Assembly: GCA_021731185.1 (NCBI GenBank)
Contig: JAKFXW010000051.1
Location: forward strand, 1-5,076
Source: Gallionellaceae bacterium
GTDB lineage: Bacteria; Pseudomonadota; Gammaproteobacteria; Burkholderiales; Gallionellaceae
Length of the DNA: 5,076 bases
Reading direction: 5' to 3'
Below are positions 1 to 5,076 of this stretch, in pieces. Each line of letters opens with the position of its first letter. The first letter of the stretch is position 1. A program made the translations under genes and the position numbers. The notes beneath the pieces are model-generated. The model searched no databases, had not been told where the DNA came from, and saw only the letters and a list, made by a program, of their open reading frames with translations.

Positions 1-3000
1 GATGAAAGGTGGGTCATTTACCTCGGGTGGAATGATGGGGTTCTCAATTCCTCCTAGCGCGCCACTTGCTGGATCGTTTGGTCCAATCTGCCATGCTGGA
101 ACAATTCGAAGTTGGCGTTTCTGTATTGAAAATTCACTTCCGTTATATGGTGCCATTTGGCGATCAATCATTTGCCCAAGTGATAAACGGTAGTAACCAG
201 ATTTTTCGAATAATCCAATGAAGCGCTCAAGATTTGTGTTGTCGGATGGCGTCATATCTTGCATACGCAAAACAAATGCGGCCTGCTGCCCTTCCTTAAA
301 TAGTAGGTTTGAATTTACACTAATGGCAACTCGATAGTGTGCTGGATAGTTTTGATCTGTCCCAGTAATGATAGTCAAACTAATCCATTCATCTTGGTCT
401 ATTTTTCCTAAGCGTTTATGCCAACCTCGGAAAATTTTAATTCCAGCCTCCAAGTTTTCAAACATTAACACAAGCTCAGGCACCGATGGTTCACCCGGCC
501 AGATGGCAAACCCAAGGCCACGCCACCGCGCTTTATCCCATAGGTGCATGTTTATCGGAGAATAGACTCGGAGATCGCGGTGTTTCAGTGCATCCACCCC
601 AAACATTCCGGCTGGAGGCGGCCCTTCGGCAAATTTTGGTGTGCCACTACTACTCCTATCTTGCTTACTAAGTTGGACCTCAACTTTCTTCCAAGGCTCT
701 GTACGTATCAACATCAAGCTTTCCGTTAAGTTCTCATCGAACCAATCAGCTATCTGATATTTTGGCTTGAAGGTCAGAACATTAGTAAGCGCGATTAATG
801 ACTGCGCAGCCAGCATTGCTCGATCCAATGCTCGCTGATTTTCGAAAATCTCCTCAAGAGACTCTTGAGAAAATTGTATTTGAAGTTCTTTGATGAAATC
901 GAGCAACAAATCACGTAAAGCATTCTGGTAATCACTACGTAAATTCATCTGATCTAACGGCAATACAGTGTGCGCAATAATAATATGTGTCTCTCCGCAA
1001 TCATCTTCCACAACTCGGTGACTAAATGGGGTCTTCGCATACTCGGACTGTTTTATTTCCACCTTCACATTTGAGCGAAGTGAGTAATGACCTCTCAATC
1101 TAATCAAGGTTGAAAAAATCGACTCCAAGAAAGCCAGAATCACTTCGCCTAATAGAAGGGTCGTTGTCCTATTCTCAGCAACTAATTCAATTTCACAACC
1201 AATAATGACGGTACGCATGGTCACTAATCGATCAAGATGCCATTCTGTTTCGGATGGCAAGTCTGCAGCGGCTGGCTGCTCTAACCACGTGGAAAAAAAT
1301 TTCACCAGATCACTATCTTCCTGTTTATACTCTGCCCGAAATACATCTTCATAACCCAGAACAAACAAGGCGGCACCGCGTGACATGAGCAGCCCCTTTT
1401 TTTCTAAAAGAGCCGCCATACGATCCAATCTAGGCCAGTCTGAAAAGCGTGTCCTCAACACCAAAATGCCAAAGACGGCATCCATCATCCCAAATTCTTC
1501 TTCAAGATTTTGCCGGGACGAATCATCCAACTCTACGGCATTGCCAAGAACATTAAGCCAGTCGACCCAAATAAGCACACAGAGTGCTCGCCCAAGTTGA
1601 AGCTCAAGCCATATTAGTTTCCGTAACAAAGGTAAAGCTTGTGGAGCTATATGCCCGGTTTTGTGAAACTCGTAAAGTACACGATCAAGAGCAAAAACTA
1701 GGTTTGCTCTTGCAGCCCATAATAATCCAGCTGCTTCGTATCCTAACGCTGCGCCGACTACCGCCTGTATGAACTCATTTTTATGTTCTTCTTGTACCAG
1801 TAGATTTTGTGCTTTAGAAAATTGCTCGATAGCCTCGTATGGTTTACCAGATTGAAGTTTTTGGAAGCCACGCTCTAATCTTAAACTTCCTTGTTCGGCA
1901 TCGCTGGATCGCTTGCTCTGGAATTGGATAACAATTTCGAAAAGCTCATCGAATGCTTCCTCATTGCCTAATAACTGACCCAGTTCGCGAACAACCTGAA
2001 TGACTAGTTCCACTGGATAATCTAGGTGACCCTCAGCCTCGCCAATTATTGCTTTAATATTTGAAATTACAGAAGGAAGCGTATCCCGTTTACCAACAGC
2101 CTCAACCAAATCCATTAGTACAAGTTGGGTTCGTGCCCAAAGAGTACTTGTAGGTTTACCTACATCAGTTGTGTGACGCAATATGGCCGCACGTAGCTTT
2201 GATGTGTGTTCTTTCCAGTTTTCTACATCATGTCGAGCCTGATATATAAGCCTCGAAGTATTGTTGACTTGCCACAAGTTTACCAGCTTTTCCAGATCCC
2301 ATATCCATTCACCATCTAGCGCGAGAGGTTCAGCAACTTTATATAATCGATCCAGTTCATCAAAATCATCGAACCACCAGTACGCTGTCCAGGCGCGGTT
2401 GTATACGACTCGAAATAGTTGCTTCGCGCCTCCGCTTTTTCTGGCTATTCGTTCTGCGCGATCAAAACGGCCATCAATTTCTGTCCTTGGGCGATCAAGC
2501 CCGCGAGCAAGCAAGGCTGTATGTAAGCAATCCTCAAATAACTGATAATCTGCTCCTTGATAGCGCTCTGAATTTTCAAGTTGACGATCAATCTCTTCAA
2601 GTTCGAGTAATCGACCAGCATCTTGTGGGCCGTGTAGTTGCCTGCGTTCTATGCGAGGCACATCAATATCGAGTGTTTGATACACGACCTCCCAGCGCTT
2701 ATTTTGAATTACTTTTTCAACGATCCAAGTTCGATCAAGAATACGGATAGGCACACTCCATAGCTGACTTAATTCATCTTCTATAGCTGCTCTATTGCGG
2801 TCAGAAACAGATTGGTTGGTAATGAAATAAATGAGGGAATACCCACGTTTCGTCTCGGCTATCTTTTTTACGTCGCTTTTCACCTTGGAACGCCAATCTT
2901 TTTTTGCGCTAAAAGCAAATGCCCAACGCTCTTGGGCAGCTCGGCTTGGGTCGCCCACATACCAACGTTCAGCAATGGAATCGGCAACGGGATAAGTTTC

Positions 3001-3252
3001 TGCATCGGTCTTGCTGTCACCCCCGCCCGTGGGGCCGGTCTGTGGCAGGAGATTTGGACAAAGCTCTTTTTCTGCCAATCTTCGGCAAAAATGCTCAAAA
3101 CGAATTTCGTCTTTTCGTTGTGTAAGGGTATCAAGATGAAACTCGAATTGGCTTCGATTCAATGTAGGCTCGTCAACAAACACAGTATCCGAGTACAACT
3201 CAGGTCGTCGTGCCCTCATAAAATCAGAGGGTTTGATTTGGCTGTTTGCCAT
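1..3252 (-). CDS. Large nuclease-TPR-like protein, C-terminus beyond window
   Basis: An uninterrupted minus-strand frame of 1084 codons starts at ATG 3252-3250 and runs off the left edge without a stop, so the C-terminus is missing. A GGAA ribosome-binding site (3259-3262) lies 6 nt upstream of the ATG. Residues about 35-190 look like a PD-(D/E)XK nuclease of the Mrr/Cap4-like kind. An acidic helix (FEHFCRRLAEKEL, 52-64) is followed by GPTGGGDSKTD (73-83, Asp79 and Asp83), then a strand with SAKKDW (115-120, candidate catalytic Lys117) and KVKSDVKK (123-130). Residues about 230-760 are mostly helical; 457-485 fit a TPR helix pair (QSGKPYEAIEQFSKA) and 497-525 resemble another. Residues about 895-1065 form a separate mixed alpha/beta module. 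I see no Walker A motif, membrane segment or signal peptide, so it is probably cytoplasmic. DNA or RNA cleavage in phage defence is inferred from the domain plan and neighbours. The gene is AT-richer than the toxin-antitoxin genes beside it, which suggests a separate origin. Reality of the gene is near certain; the function is not. Confidence 0.7.
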   Translation of the reverse strand, partial: MANSQIKPSDFMRARRPELYSDTVFVDEPTLNRSQFEFHLDTLTQRKDEIRFEHFCRRLAEKELCPNLLPQTGPTGGGDSKTDAETYPVADSIAERWYVGDPSRAAQERWAFAFSAKKDWRSKVKSDVKKIAETKRGYSLIYFITNQSVSDRNRAAIEDELSQLWSVPIRILDRTWIVEKVIQNKRWEVVYQTLDIDVPRIERRQLHGPQDAGRLLELEEIDRQLENSERYQGADYQLFEDCLHTALLARGLDRPRTEIDGRFDRAERIARKSGGAKQLFRVVYNRAWTAYWWFDDFDELDRLYKVAEPLALDGEWIWDLEKLVNLWQVNNTSRLIYQARHDVENWKEHTSKLRAAILRHTTDVGKPTSTLWARTQLVLMDLVEAVGKRDTLPSVISNIKAIIGEAEGHLDYPVELVIQVVRELGQLLGNEEAFDELFEIVIQFQSKRSSDAEQGSLRLERGFQKLQSGKPYEAIEQFSKAQNLLVQEEHKNEFIQAVVGAALGYEAAGLLWAARANLVFALDRVLYEFHKTGHIAPQALPLLRKLIWLELQLGRALCVLIWVDWLNVLGNAVELDDSSRQNLEEEFGMMDAVFGILVLRTRFSDWPRLDRMAALLEKKGLLMSRGAALFVLGYEDVFRAEYKQEDSDLVKFFSTWLEQPAAADLPSETEWHLDRLVTMRTVIIGCEIELVAENRTTTLLLGEVILAFLESIFSTLIRLRGHYSLRSNVKVEIKQSEYAKTPFSHRVVEDDCGETHIIIAHTVLPLDQMNLRSDYQNALRDLLLDFIKELQIQFSQESLEEIFENQRALDRAMLAAQSLIALTNVLTFKPKYQIADWFDENLTESLMLIRTEPWKKVEVQLSKQDRSSSGTPKFAEGPPPAGMFGVDALKHRDLRVYSPINMHLWDKARWRGLGFAIWPGEPSVPELVLMFENLEAGIKIFRGWHKRLGKIDQDEWISLTIITGTDQNYPAHYRVAISVNSNLLFKEGQQAAFVLRMQDMTPSDNTNLERFIGLFEKSGYYRLSLGQMIDRQMAPYNGSEFSIQKRQLRIVPAWQIGPNDPASGALGGIENPIIPPEVNDPPFI

Positions 3253-3300
3253 AACGTTTTCCAATTTAAGAGGCCGGGTTGAGAATTATTTTCTGCCTAA
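3253..3300 (-). promoter_or_regulatory. Leader and RBS of the large nuclease-like gene
   Basis: On the minus strand the leader ends with GGAA (3259-3262) 6 nt before the ATG, a moderate Shine-Dalgarno sequence that supports the chosen start. The leader is AT-rich, with stretches such as AAAATAATTC and CTTAAATT that could serve as -10 elements, but I find no -35 box at convincing spacing. Only 77 nt separate the HEPN stop codon from this start, so the gene may be read through from upstream or have its own weak promoter. Confidence 0.45.
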
Positions 3301-3328
3301 AAATCAATAGGGTCAGTCTCGATTGATT
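3299..3328 (-). terminator. Possible weak hairpin terminator after HEPN gene
   Basis: A perfect 7-bp inverted repeat, AATCAAT (3302-3308) and ATTGATT (3322-3328), encloses a 13-nt loop that may pair further (G3310-C3320, G3312-C3318). On the minus strand it starts one base after the HEPN stop codon and runs into five T residues (complement of 3299-3303). The stem is AT-rich, so termination would be weak. The same sequence recurs at 5021-5048, so it may instead be a repeat element that happens to lie here. Confidence 0.3.
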
Positions 3329-3356
3329 CTCAAGCAGTCACCACACCGCGCGCCCA
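3301..3356. repeat. 56-bp direct repeat, copy 1
   Basis: This stretch is identical base for base to 5021-5076. It covers the intergenic hairpin and the last nine codons, stop included, of the HEPN gene. The base just to the left differs (A at 3300, C at 5020), so the left boundary is real. The right boundary is unknown because copy 2 meets the window edge. Confidence 0.9.
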
Positions 3357-3662
3357 TTGATGGGCCAGGTCAACCAGCTTGCTCATCTCTGTCAACGAGA
3401 TGCTGACATAGGGCGTTTCTTCATAGCGCAGGATAACCGCAAATGGATTGAGCATACTGAACTGGTCGGATGGGAATGGCATGGTTACTTGATGTTGCAA
3501 CAGCAGGTCGACGAGTTCGTCCACGTCATGCGTTCTGCGAAACACGATGCCGTGATATTCGGCAACTGCCTTAAGGCATTTTTCCACGACTTGCTGGGCG
3601 AAAAATCCCGTTGCTGAAACGTCAACTTCGGGATGCCCGCTCAACGCGCGAAACGAGATCAT
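3330..3662 (-). CDS. HEPN-domain protein, partner of MNT nucleotidyltransferase
   Basis: A 110-residue protein of the small HEPN family that pairs with MNT nucleotidyltransferases, as in HI0074/HI0073-type cassettes. The recognisable parts are FFAQQVVEKCLKAV (20-33, the usual F-AQQ-EK-LKA helix), RRTHDVDEL (42-50) and LNPFAVILRY (71-80), followed by a C-terminal amphipathic helix ending WARGVVTA. Many HEPN toxins are RNases that use an R-x4-6-H motif. Here the only match, RALSGH at residues 5-10, lies outside the usual place and is probably chance, so catalytic activity is doubtful. The ATG at 3662 is the only start codon after an in-frame stop at 3690-3692. The codons just before it read LAERD, which looks like the family's first helix, so the N-terminus seems shortened. 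The gene overlaps the MNT gene by 41 nt and is probably translationally coupled to it. HEPN assignment is secure; whether the product works is not. Confidence 0.85.
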   Translation of the reverse strand: MISFRALSGHPEVDVSATGFFAQQVVEKCLKAVAEYHGIVFRRTHDVDELVDLLLQHQVTMPFPSDQFSMLNPFAVILRYEETPYVSISLTEMSKLVDLAHQWARGVVTA

Positions 3663-4011
3663 GTCGCGCTCGGCAAGCTGCGCGCCCGATCAATGGGTTG
3701 GTGTCATACAAGACCTTGCCTTCGCGCAATGCCCAATAGACGGCAGTTGAGCAGGCATCTTGTTGCTGGTTGATTTCCGCCTGCGAATAGACCAACACAT
3801 CCGCCGGCACTCTTAAAGGGCGCAGCACTTGCCTCAAACGTACCATTTCGTTGAACTTGTCGTGCAGCTCCGGCTCGATCACCAGAAAATCCAGATCAGA
3901 ATTTTCCTGTGCGTCGCCGCGTGCATACGAGCCAAACAGAATGACTCTGGCTGGCTTGGCGGCTTCACCTAAAAGCTGTGCGGCTTGCAGTATGGTTTGT
4001 TCGGAAATCAT
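3622..4011 (-). CDS. MNT-type nucleotidyltransferase (antitoxin-like)
   Basis: A 129-residue minimal nucleotidyltransferase. The signature GSYARGDAQENSDLD (27-41) fits the GS-x10-D-x-D motif exactly (Gly27-Ser28, Asp39, Asp41). A third acidic residue is present at Asp71 in PADVLVYS, as expected for an active polymerase-beta-like fold. In characterised HEPN-MNT pairs the MNT enzyme adenylylates the HEPN partner to neutralise it; that role is inferred here. The start ATG 4011-4009 is preceded by AGGA (complement of 4019-4022) at 7-nt spacing. The last 20 or so residues (about 107-129), rich in Arg and Ala, overlap the HEPN gene in another frame and do not look like the family. They may be an extension caused by damage at the gene junction. 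The gene lies immediately upstream of the HEPN gene in the same transcription unit. Confidence 0.9.
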   Translation of the reverse strand: MISEQTILQAAQLLGEAAKPARVILFGSYARGDAQENSDLDFLVIEPELHDKFNEMVRLRQVLRPLRVPADVLVYSQAEINQQQDACSTAVYWALREGKVLYDTNPLIGRAACRARHDLVSRVERASRS

Positions 4012-4077
4012 GCGATTGTCCTGAAATTGCTATGCGGTTTTTTGTCATTCTAACACCTCGCTTGCTTGATGGAGCAA
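4012..4077 (-). promoter_or_regulatory. RBS and candidate promoter of MNT-HEPN pair
   Basis: The Shine-Dalgarno AGGA is the complement of 4019-4022. Farther upstream, TAGAAT (complement of 4047-4052) is a good -10 match. TTGCTC (complement of 4072-4077) is a possible -35, but the spacing of 19 nt is long. These sequences overlap the end of the VOC relic. The RBS is convincing; the promoter is tentative. Confidence 0.4.
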
Positions 4078-4259
4078 TCGGAGCAATTGTCATGACGCTT
4101 GCGACGCTCTTGCCTGTAGTTGGTCACTGCCAGGCGGATGCCATCGGGATCGATGAAGTAGGTTGCCCATTAGTCCGGGGCGTATAGGGGATAGAGTTTT
4201 GCATCGGTGCCCGACGGGCCAGGCACATAGCCGAAGAGGCGATTAAAGACGTACCACGA
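4050..4259 (-). pseudogene. 3' remnant of a VOC/glyoxalase-family gene
   Basis: Minus-strand translation of this gap gives SWYVFNRLFGY, then KLYPLYAPD, a stop (TAA, complement of 4170-4172), then WATYFIDPDGIRLAVTNYRQ and a basic tail ending at TAG 4052-4050. The second part matches the C-terminal signature of VOC (glyoxalase/bleomycin-resistance) proteins, where a PD-Y-W-ATYF strand leads to DPDGIRLEVTNY. The in-frame stop falls where a Tyr codon would be expected. The metal-ligand Glu of the family (LEV) is Ala here (LAV). No N-terminal half or start is present: the remnant abuts the end of the antitoxin gene at 4267. It is a decayed fragment, not a working gene, probably left when the toxin-antitoxin cassette joined this locus. 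The family call is from memory of the motif. Confidence 0.7.
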
Positions 4260-4266
4260 TTTATTT

Positions 4267-4554
4267 TCAAGCCGCCAACAACTCGACATTCAGCTTTTTC
4301 CCCAATACCGCCGCTGCACTCGCTAATGTGGTCAGCGTGAGACTGGTGTCGTTCTCATCCAGCAGGCGGTTAAGCGCGGCGCGGCTGGTGTGCATCTTTT
4401 TCGCCATCGTGGTTTTGTTCAGGTTTTGCGCCTTCATCTCCCGTTCGATTTGCCATGCGATGACACGCTTGACGGCGATTGCGGTCGCTTCGTCGAGCGT
4501 GGCATTTTCGGACAGAAATTGGTCGAAGCTGCTGCCTATATTTTTCTTGCTCAT
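4267..4554 (-). CDS. XRE-type HTH antitoxin (HigA-like)
   Basis: A 95-residue DNA-binding protein. Residues about 36-90 form a helix-turn-helix of the XRE/Cro-CI kind: IEREMKAQNLNKTTMAKKM, then TSRAALNRLLDE as recognition helix, then LTTLASAAAVLGKKLNVEL. The N-terminal 35 residues carry FDQFLSE and a helical linker, usual in small antitoxins that pair with Gp49-like toxins. It lies downstream of the toxin gene, the HigBA order. Its ATG (4554-4552) overlaps the toxin stop as ATGA, and AGGAG (complement of 4561-4565) lies 6 nt upstream, so translation is coupled yet has a strong RBS of its own. It is expected to bind and neutralise the toxin and to repress the operon through the dyad near 4919-4936. 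The gene is complete and undamaged. Confidence 0.92.
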   Translation of the reverse strand: MSKKNIGSSFDQFLSENATLDEATAIAVKRVIAWQIEREMKAQNLNKTTMAKKMHTSRAALNRLLDENDTSLTLTTLASAAAVLGKKLNVELLAA

Positions 4555-4898
4555 GTTCGTCTCCTGAGTTGTTTCAGCCGTTCTTTTGCCAGATCAAGTT
4601 CCGGCTTCGGTGTCTTTTGCTGTTTTTTGATGAAGCCGTGCAACAGAACCATGATGTTGCCTTCCAGTGCGAACAGTATTCGCGCGATACGCGTATCCAA
4701 CCTGATCCGCACTTCCCACACATCGCCATCCAGATGCGCTACCAACGGCATTCCGAGCGGCCAGCCGAACTGCACGGTCTTTACATCTTCGCCTATGGTT
4801 TTCTTGTCTGTCGCCGAGAGTCCGCGCAACCATTCACGAACTGGCTCATTACCGGAATCGGTCTTGAAGAAGCGAACTTCCAAGGTTGGCTGTTTCAT
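4551..4898 (-). CDS. RelE/HigB-type toxin, Gp49-like
   Basis: A 115-residue toxin of the phage-derived Gp49-like/HigB branch of the RelE superfamily, whose members are ribosome-dependent mRNA interferases. Family landmarks in order are PVREWLRGL (19-27), a Gly/Pro-rich loop GWPLGMPLVAHL (45-56), the strand WEVRIRL (61-67), ARILFAL (72-78), and the C-terminal strand-turn VLLHGFIKKQQKTP (84-97), followed by a basic helix that ends KQLRRRT. Length and motifs are normal for the family, with no sign of damage. The ATG at 4898 is the first in frame. It has no clear Shine-Dalgarno sequence, unlike the antitoxin gene after it, so the toxin may be made at a lower rate. mRNA cleavage is known for the family and inferred for this protein. 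Confidence 0.93.
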   Translation of the reverse strand: MKQPTLEVRFFKTDSGNEPVREWLRGLSATDKKTIGEDVKTVQFGWPLGMPLVAHLDGDVWEVRIRLDTRIARILFALEGNIMVLLHGFIKKQQKTPKPELDLAKERLKQLRRRT

Positions 4899-4967
4899 TT
4901 TGCAAGCGTACCAATTTTGGTTCGCTATAGCAAACCATTTGTTCAGTCTGACCGGTGAAGAATGAAC
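4899..4967 (-). promoter_or_regulatory. Probable autoregulated promoter/operator of the toxin-antitoxin operon
   Basis: An imperfect palindrome, GGTTCGC (4919-4925), TATA spacer, GCAAACC (4930-4936), has one mismatch in seven pairs. On the minus strand it contains TGCTATAGC, which fits an extended -10 element about 25 nt before the toxin ATG. No good -35 is visible, which is acceptable for an extended -10 promoter. Placement over the -10 is typical of an HTH antitoxin operator. A second, weaker dyad, GTTCA (4941-4945) and TGAAC (4963-4967) around ACCGGT (4951-4956), lies farther upstream and may be a second binding site. The sites are seen; their function is inferred. Confidence 0.55.
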
Positions 4968-4979
4968 AATTTAAGGGAC

Positions 4980-5048
4980 AGCAAATCAATAGCAAATCAA
5001 TAGGGTCAGTCTCGATTAGCAAATCAATAGGGTCAGTCTCGATTGATT
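4980..5048. repeat. 27-bp tandem repeats with partial copy
   Basis: A 27-bp unit occurs twice head to tail at 4991-5017 and 5018-5044, identical in both. It reads AGCAAATCAATAGG, then GTCAGTCTCGATT. An 11-bp partial copy (AGCAAATCAAT) precedes them at 4980-4990. The second unit continues into the full AATCAAT/ATTGATT hairpin (5022-5048), while the first lacks the closing arm. A third full hairpin lies at 3302-3328. The pattern suggests slippage or insertion of a small palindromic repeat, perhaps REP-like. Confidence 0.85.
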
Positions 5049-5076
5049 CTCAAGCAGTCACCACACCGCGCGCCCA
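5021..5076. repeat. 56-bp direct repeat, copy 2, cut by window edge
   Basis: Identical to 3301-3356, offset by 1720 bp, and ending at the last base of the window. The identity may extend farther right. If the two copies bound a duplicated unit, that unit would be 3301-5020 and would contain both toxin-antitoxin-type cassettes and the VOC remnant. Confidence 0.9.
5050..5076 (-). CDS. 3' end of a second HEPN-type gene (partial)
   Basis: The last 27 bases read on the minus strand as WARGVVTA and a TGA stop, identical in DNA to the end of the HEPN gene at 3330-3356. The rest lies outside the window. It may be a second complete HEPN gene, a fragment carried with the repeat, or an assembly artefact; nothing here decides between them. 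Confidence 0.45.
   Translation of the reverse strand, partial: WARGVVTA

Noticed and set aside
3007..3034. Walker A-like GPTGGGDSKT in the large protein
   Set aside because: The pattern lacks the Gly before Lys (GxxxxGK[ST]), sits before a nuclease-like strand-Lys pattern, and no Walker B follows. It is better read as the acidic loop of a PD-(D/E)XK core.
2880..3134. 84-codon minus-strand frame in the large gene
   Set aside because: It is an out-of-phase frame inside the nuclease-encoding part, without recognisable features.
2812..3282. 156-codon plus-strand reading frame
   Set aside because: It lies wholly across the large minus-strand gene and its start; its translation has no family features, and the minus frame is far longer and well structured.
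3978..4187. 69-codon plus-strand frame with a hydrophobic stretch
   Set aside because: It is antisense to the VOC relic and the MNT start; the hydrophobic part has no supporting RBS or family match.
4390..4965. 191-codon plus-strand reading frame, and a shorter one at 4479-4958
   Set aside because: Both are antisense to the clear toxin-antitoxin pair and read as low-quality Ser/Arg/Phe/Cys-rich sequence.
4980..5048. CRISPR array
   Set aside because: The 27-bp units are directly adjacent with no spacers, and there are only two full copies.
1..5076. tRNA, rRNA, integrase, transposase gene or origin
   Set aside because: I looked for cloverleaf-like segments, conserved rRNA stretches, transposase or integrase motifs and origin-like repeats on both strands and found none that I could support.

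Overview
The window holds six protein-coding units, all read leftward on the minus strand, plus a set of short repeats. The proteins look bacterial, most like a proteobacterium. That rests on the protein families and a mid-range base composition, and the organism cannot be named from this window. The content is typical of an accessory or defence-rich segment: two small toxin-antitoxin-type pairs, a decayed gene fragment, short repeats, and one very large uncharacterised protein with a nuclease-like N-terminus.

Layout in the direction of transcription (right to left). 5076-4899: a block of 27-bp tandem repeats, a fragment identical to the 3' end of the HEPN gene, and a probable promoter/operator. 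4898-4267: a two-gene toxin-antitoxin operon, with a RelE/HigB-type (Gp49-like) toxin first and an XRE-type helix-turn-helix antitoxin second, joined by a 4-nt ATGA overlap. About 4259-4050: the 3' remnant of a VOC/glyoxalase-type gene with an in-frame stop. 4011-3330: an MNT nucleotidyltransferase and a HEPN protein, overlapping by 41 nt. 3328-3253: an intergenic hairpin/repeat and leader. 3252-1: an open frame of 1084 codons that leaves the window on the left without a stop codon. It begins with a probable PD-(D/E)XK (Mrr/Cap4-like) nuclease domain, continues as a long helical, partly TPR-like region, and ends in a separate C-terminal domain that I cannot assign.

The most interesting element is the large protein. 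Its plan of nuclease head, helical repeat body and C-terminal module, beside HEPN-MNT and HigBA-like cassettes, fits an anti-phage effector, but this is inference and no function is demonstrated. The second striking point is an exact 56-bp repeat (3301-3356 = 5021-5076) that carries the last codons of the HEPN gene and ends at the window edge. It implies a second HEPN-type cassette just outside, a tandem duplication, or a contig that ended at an unresolved repeat.
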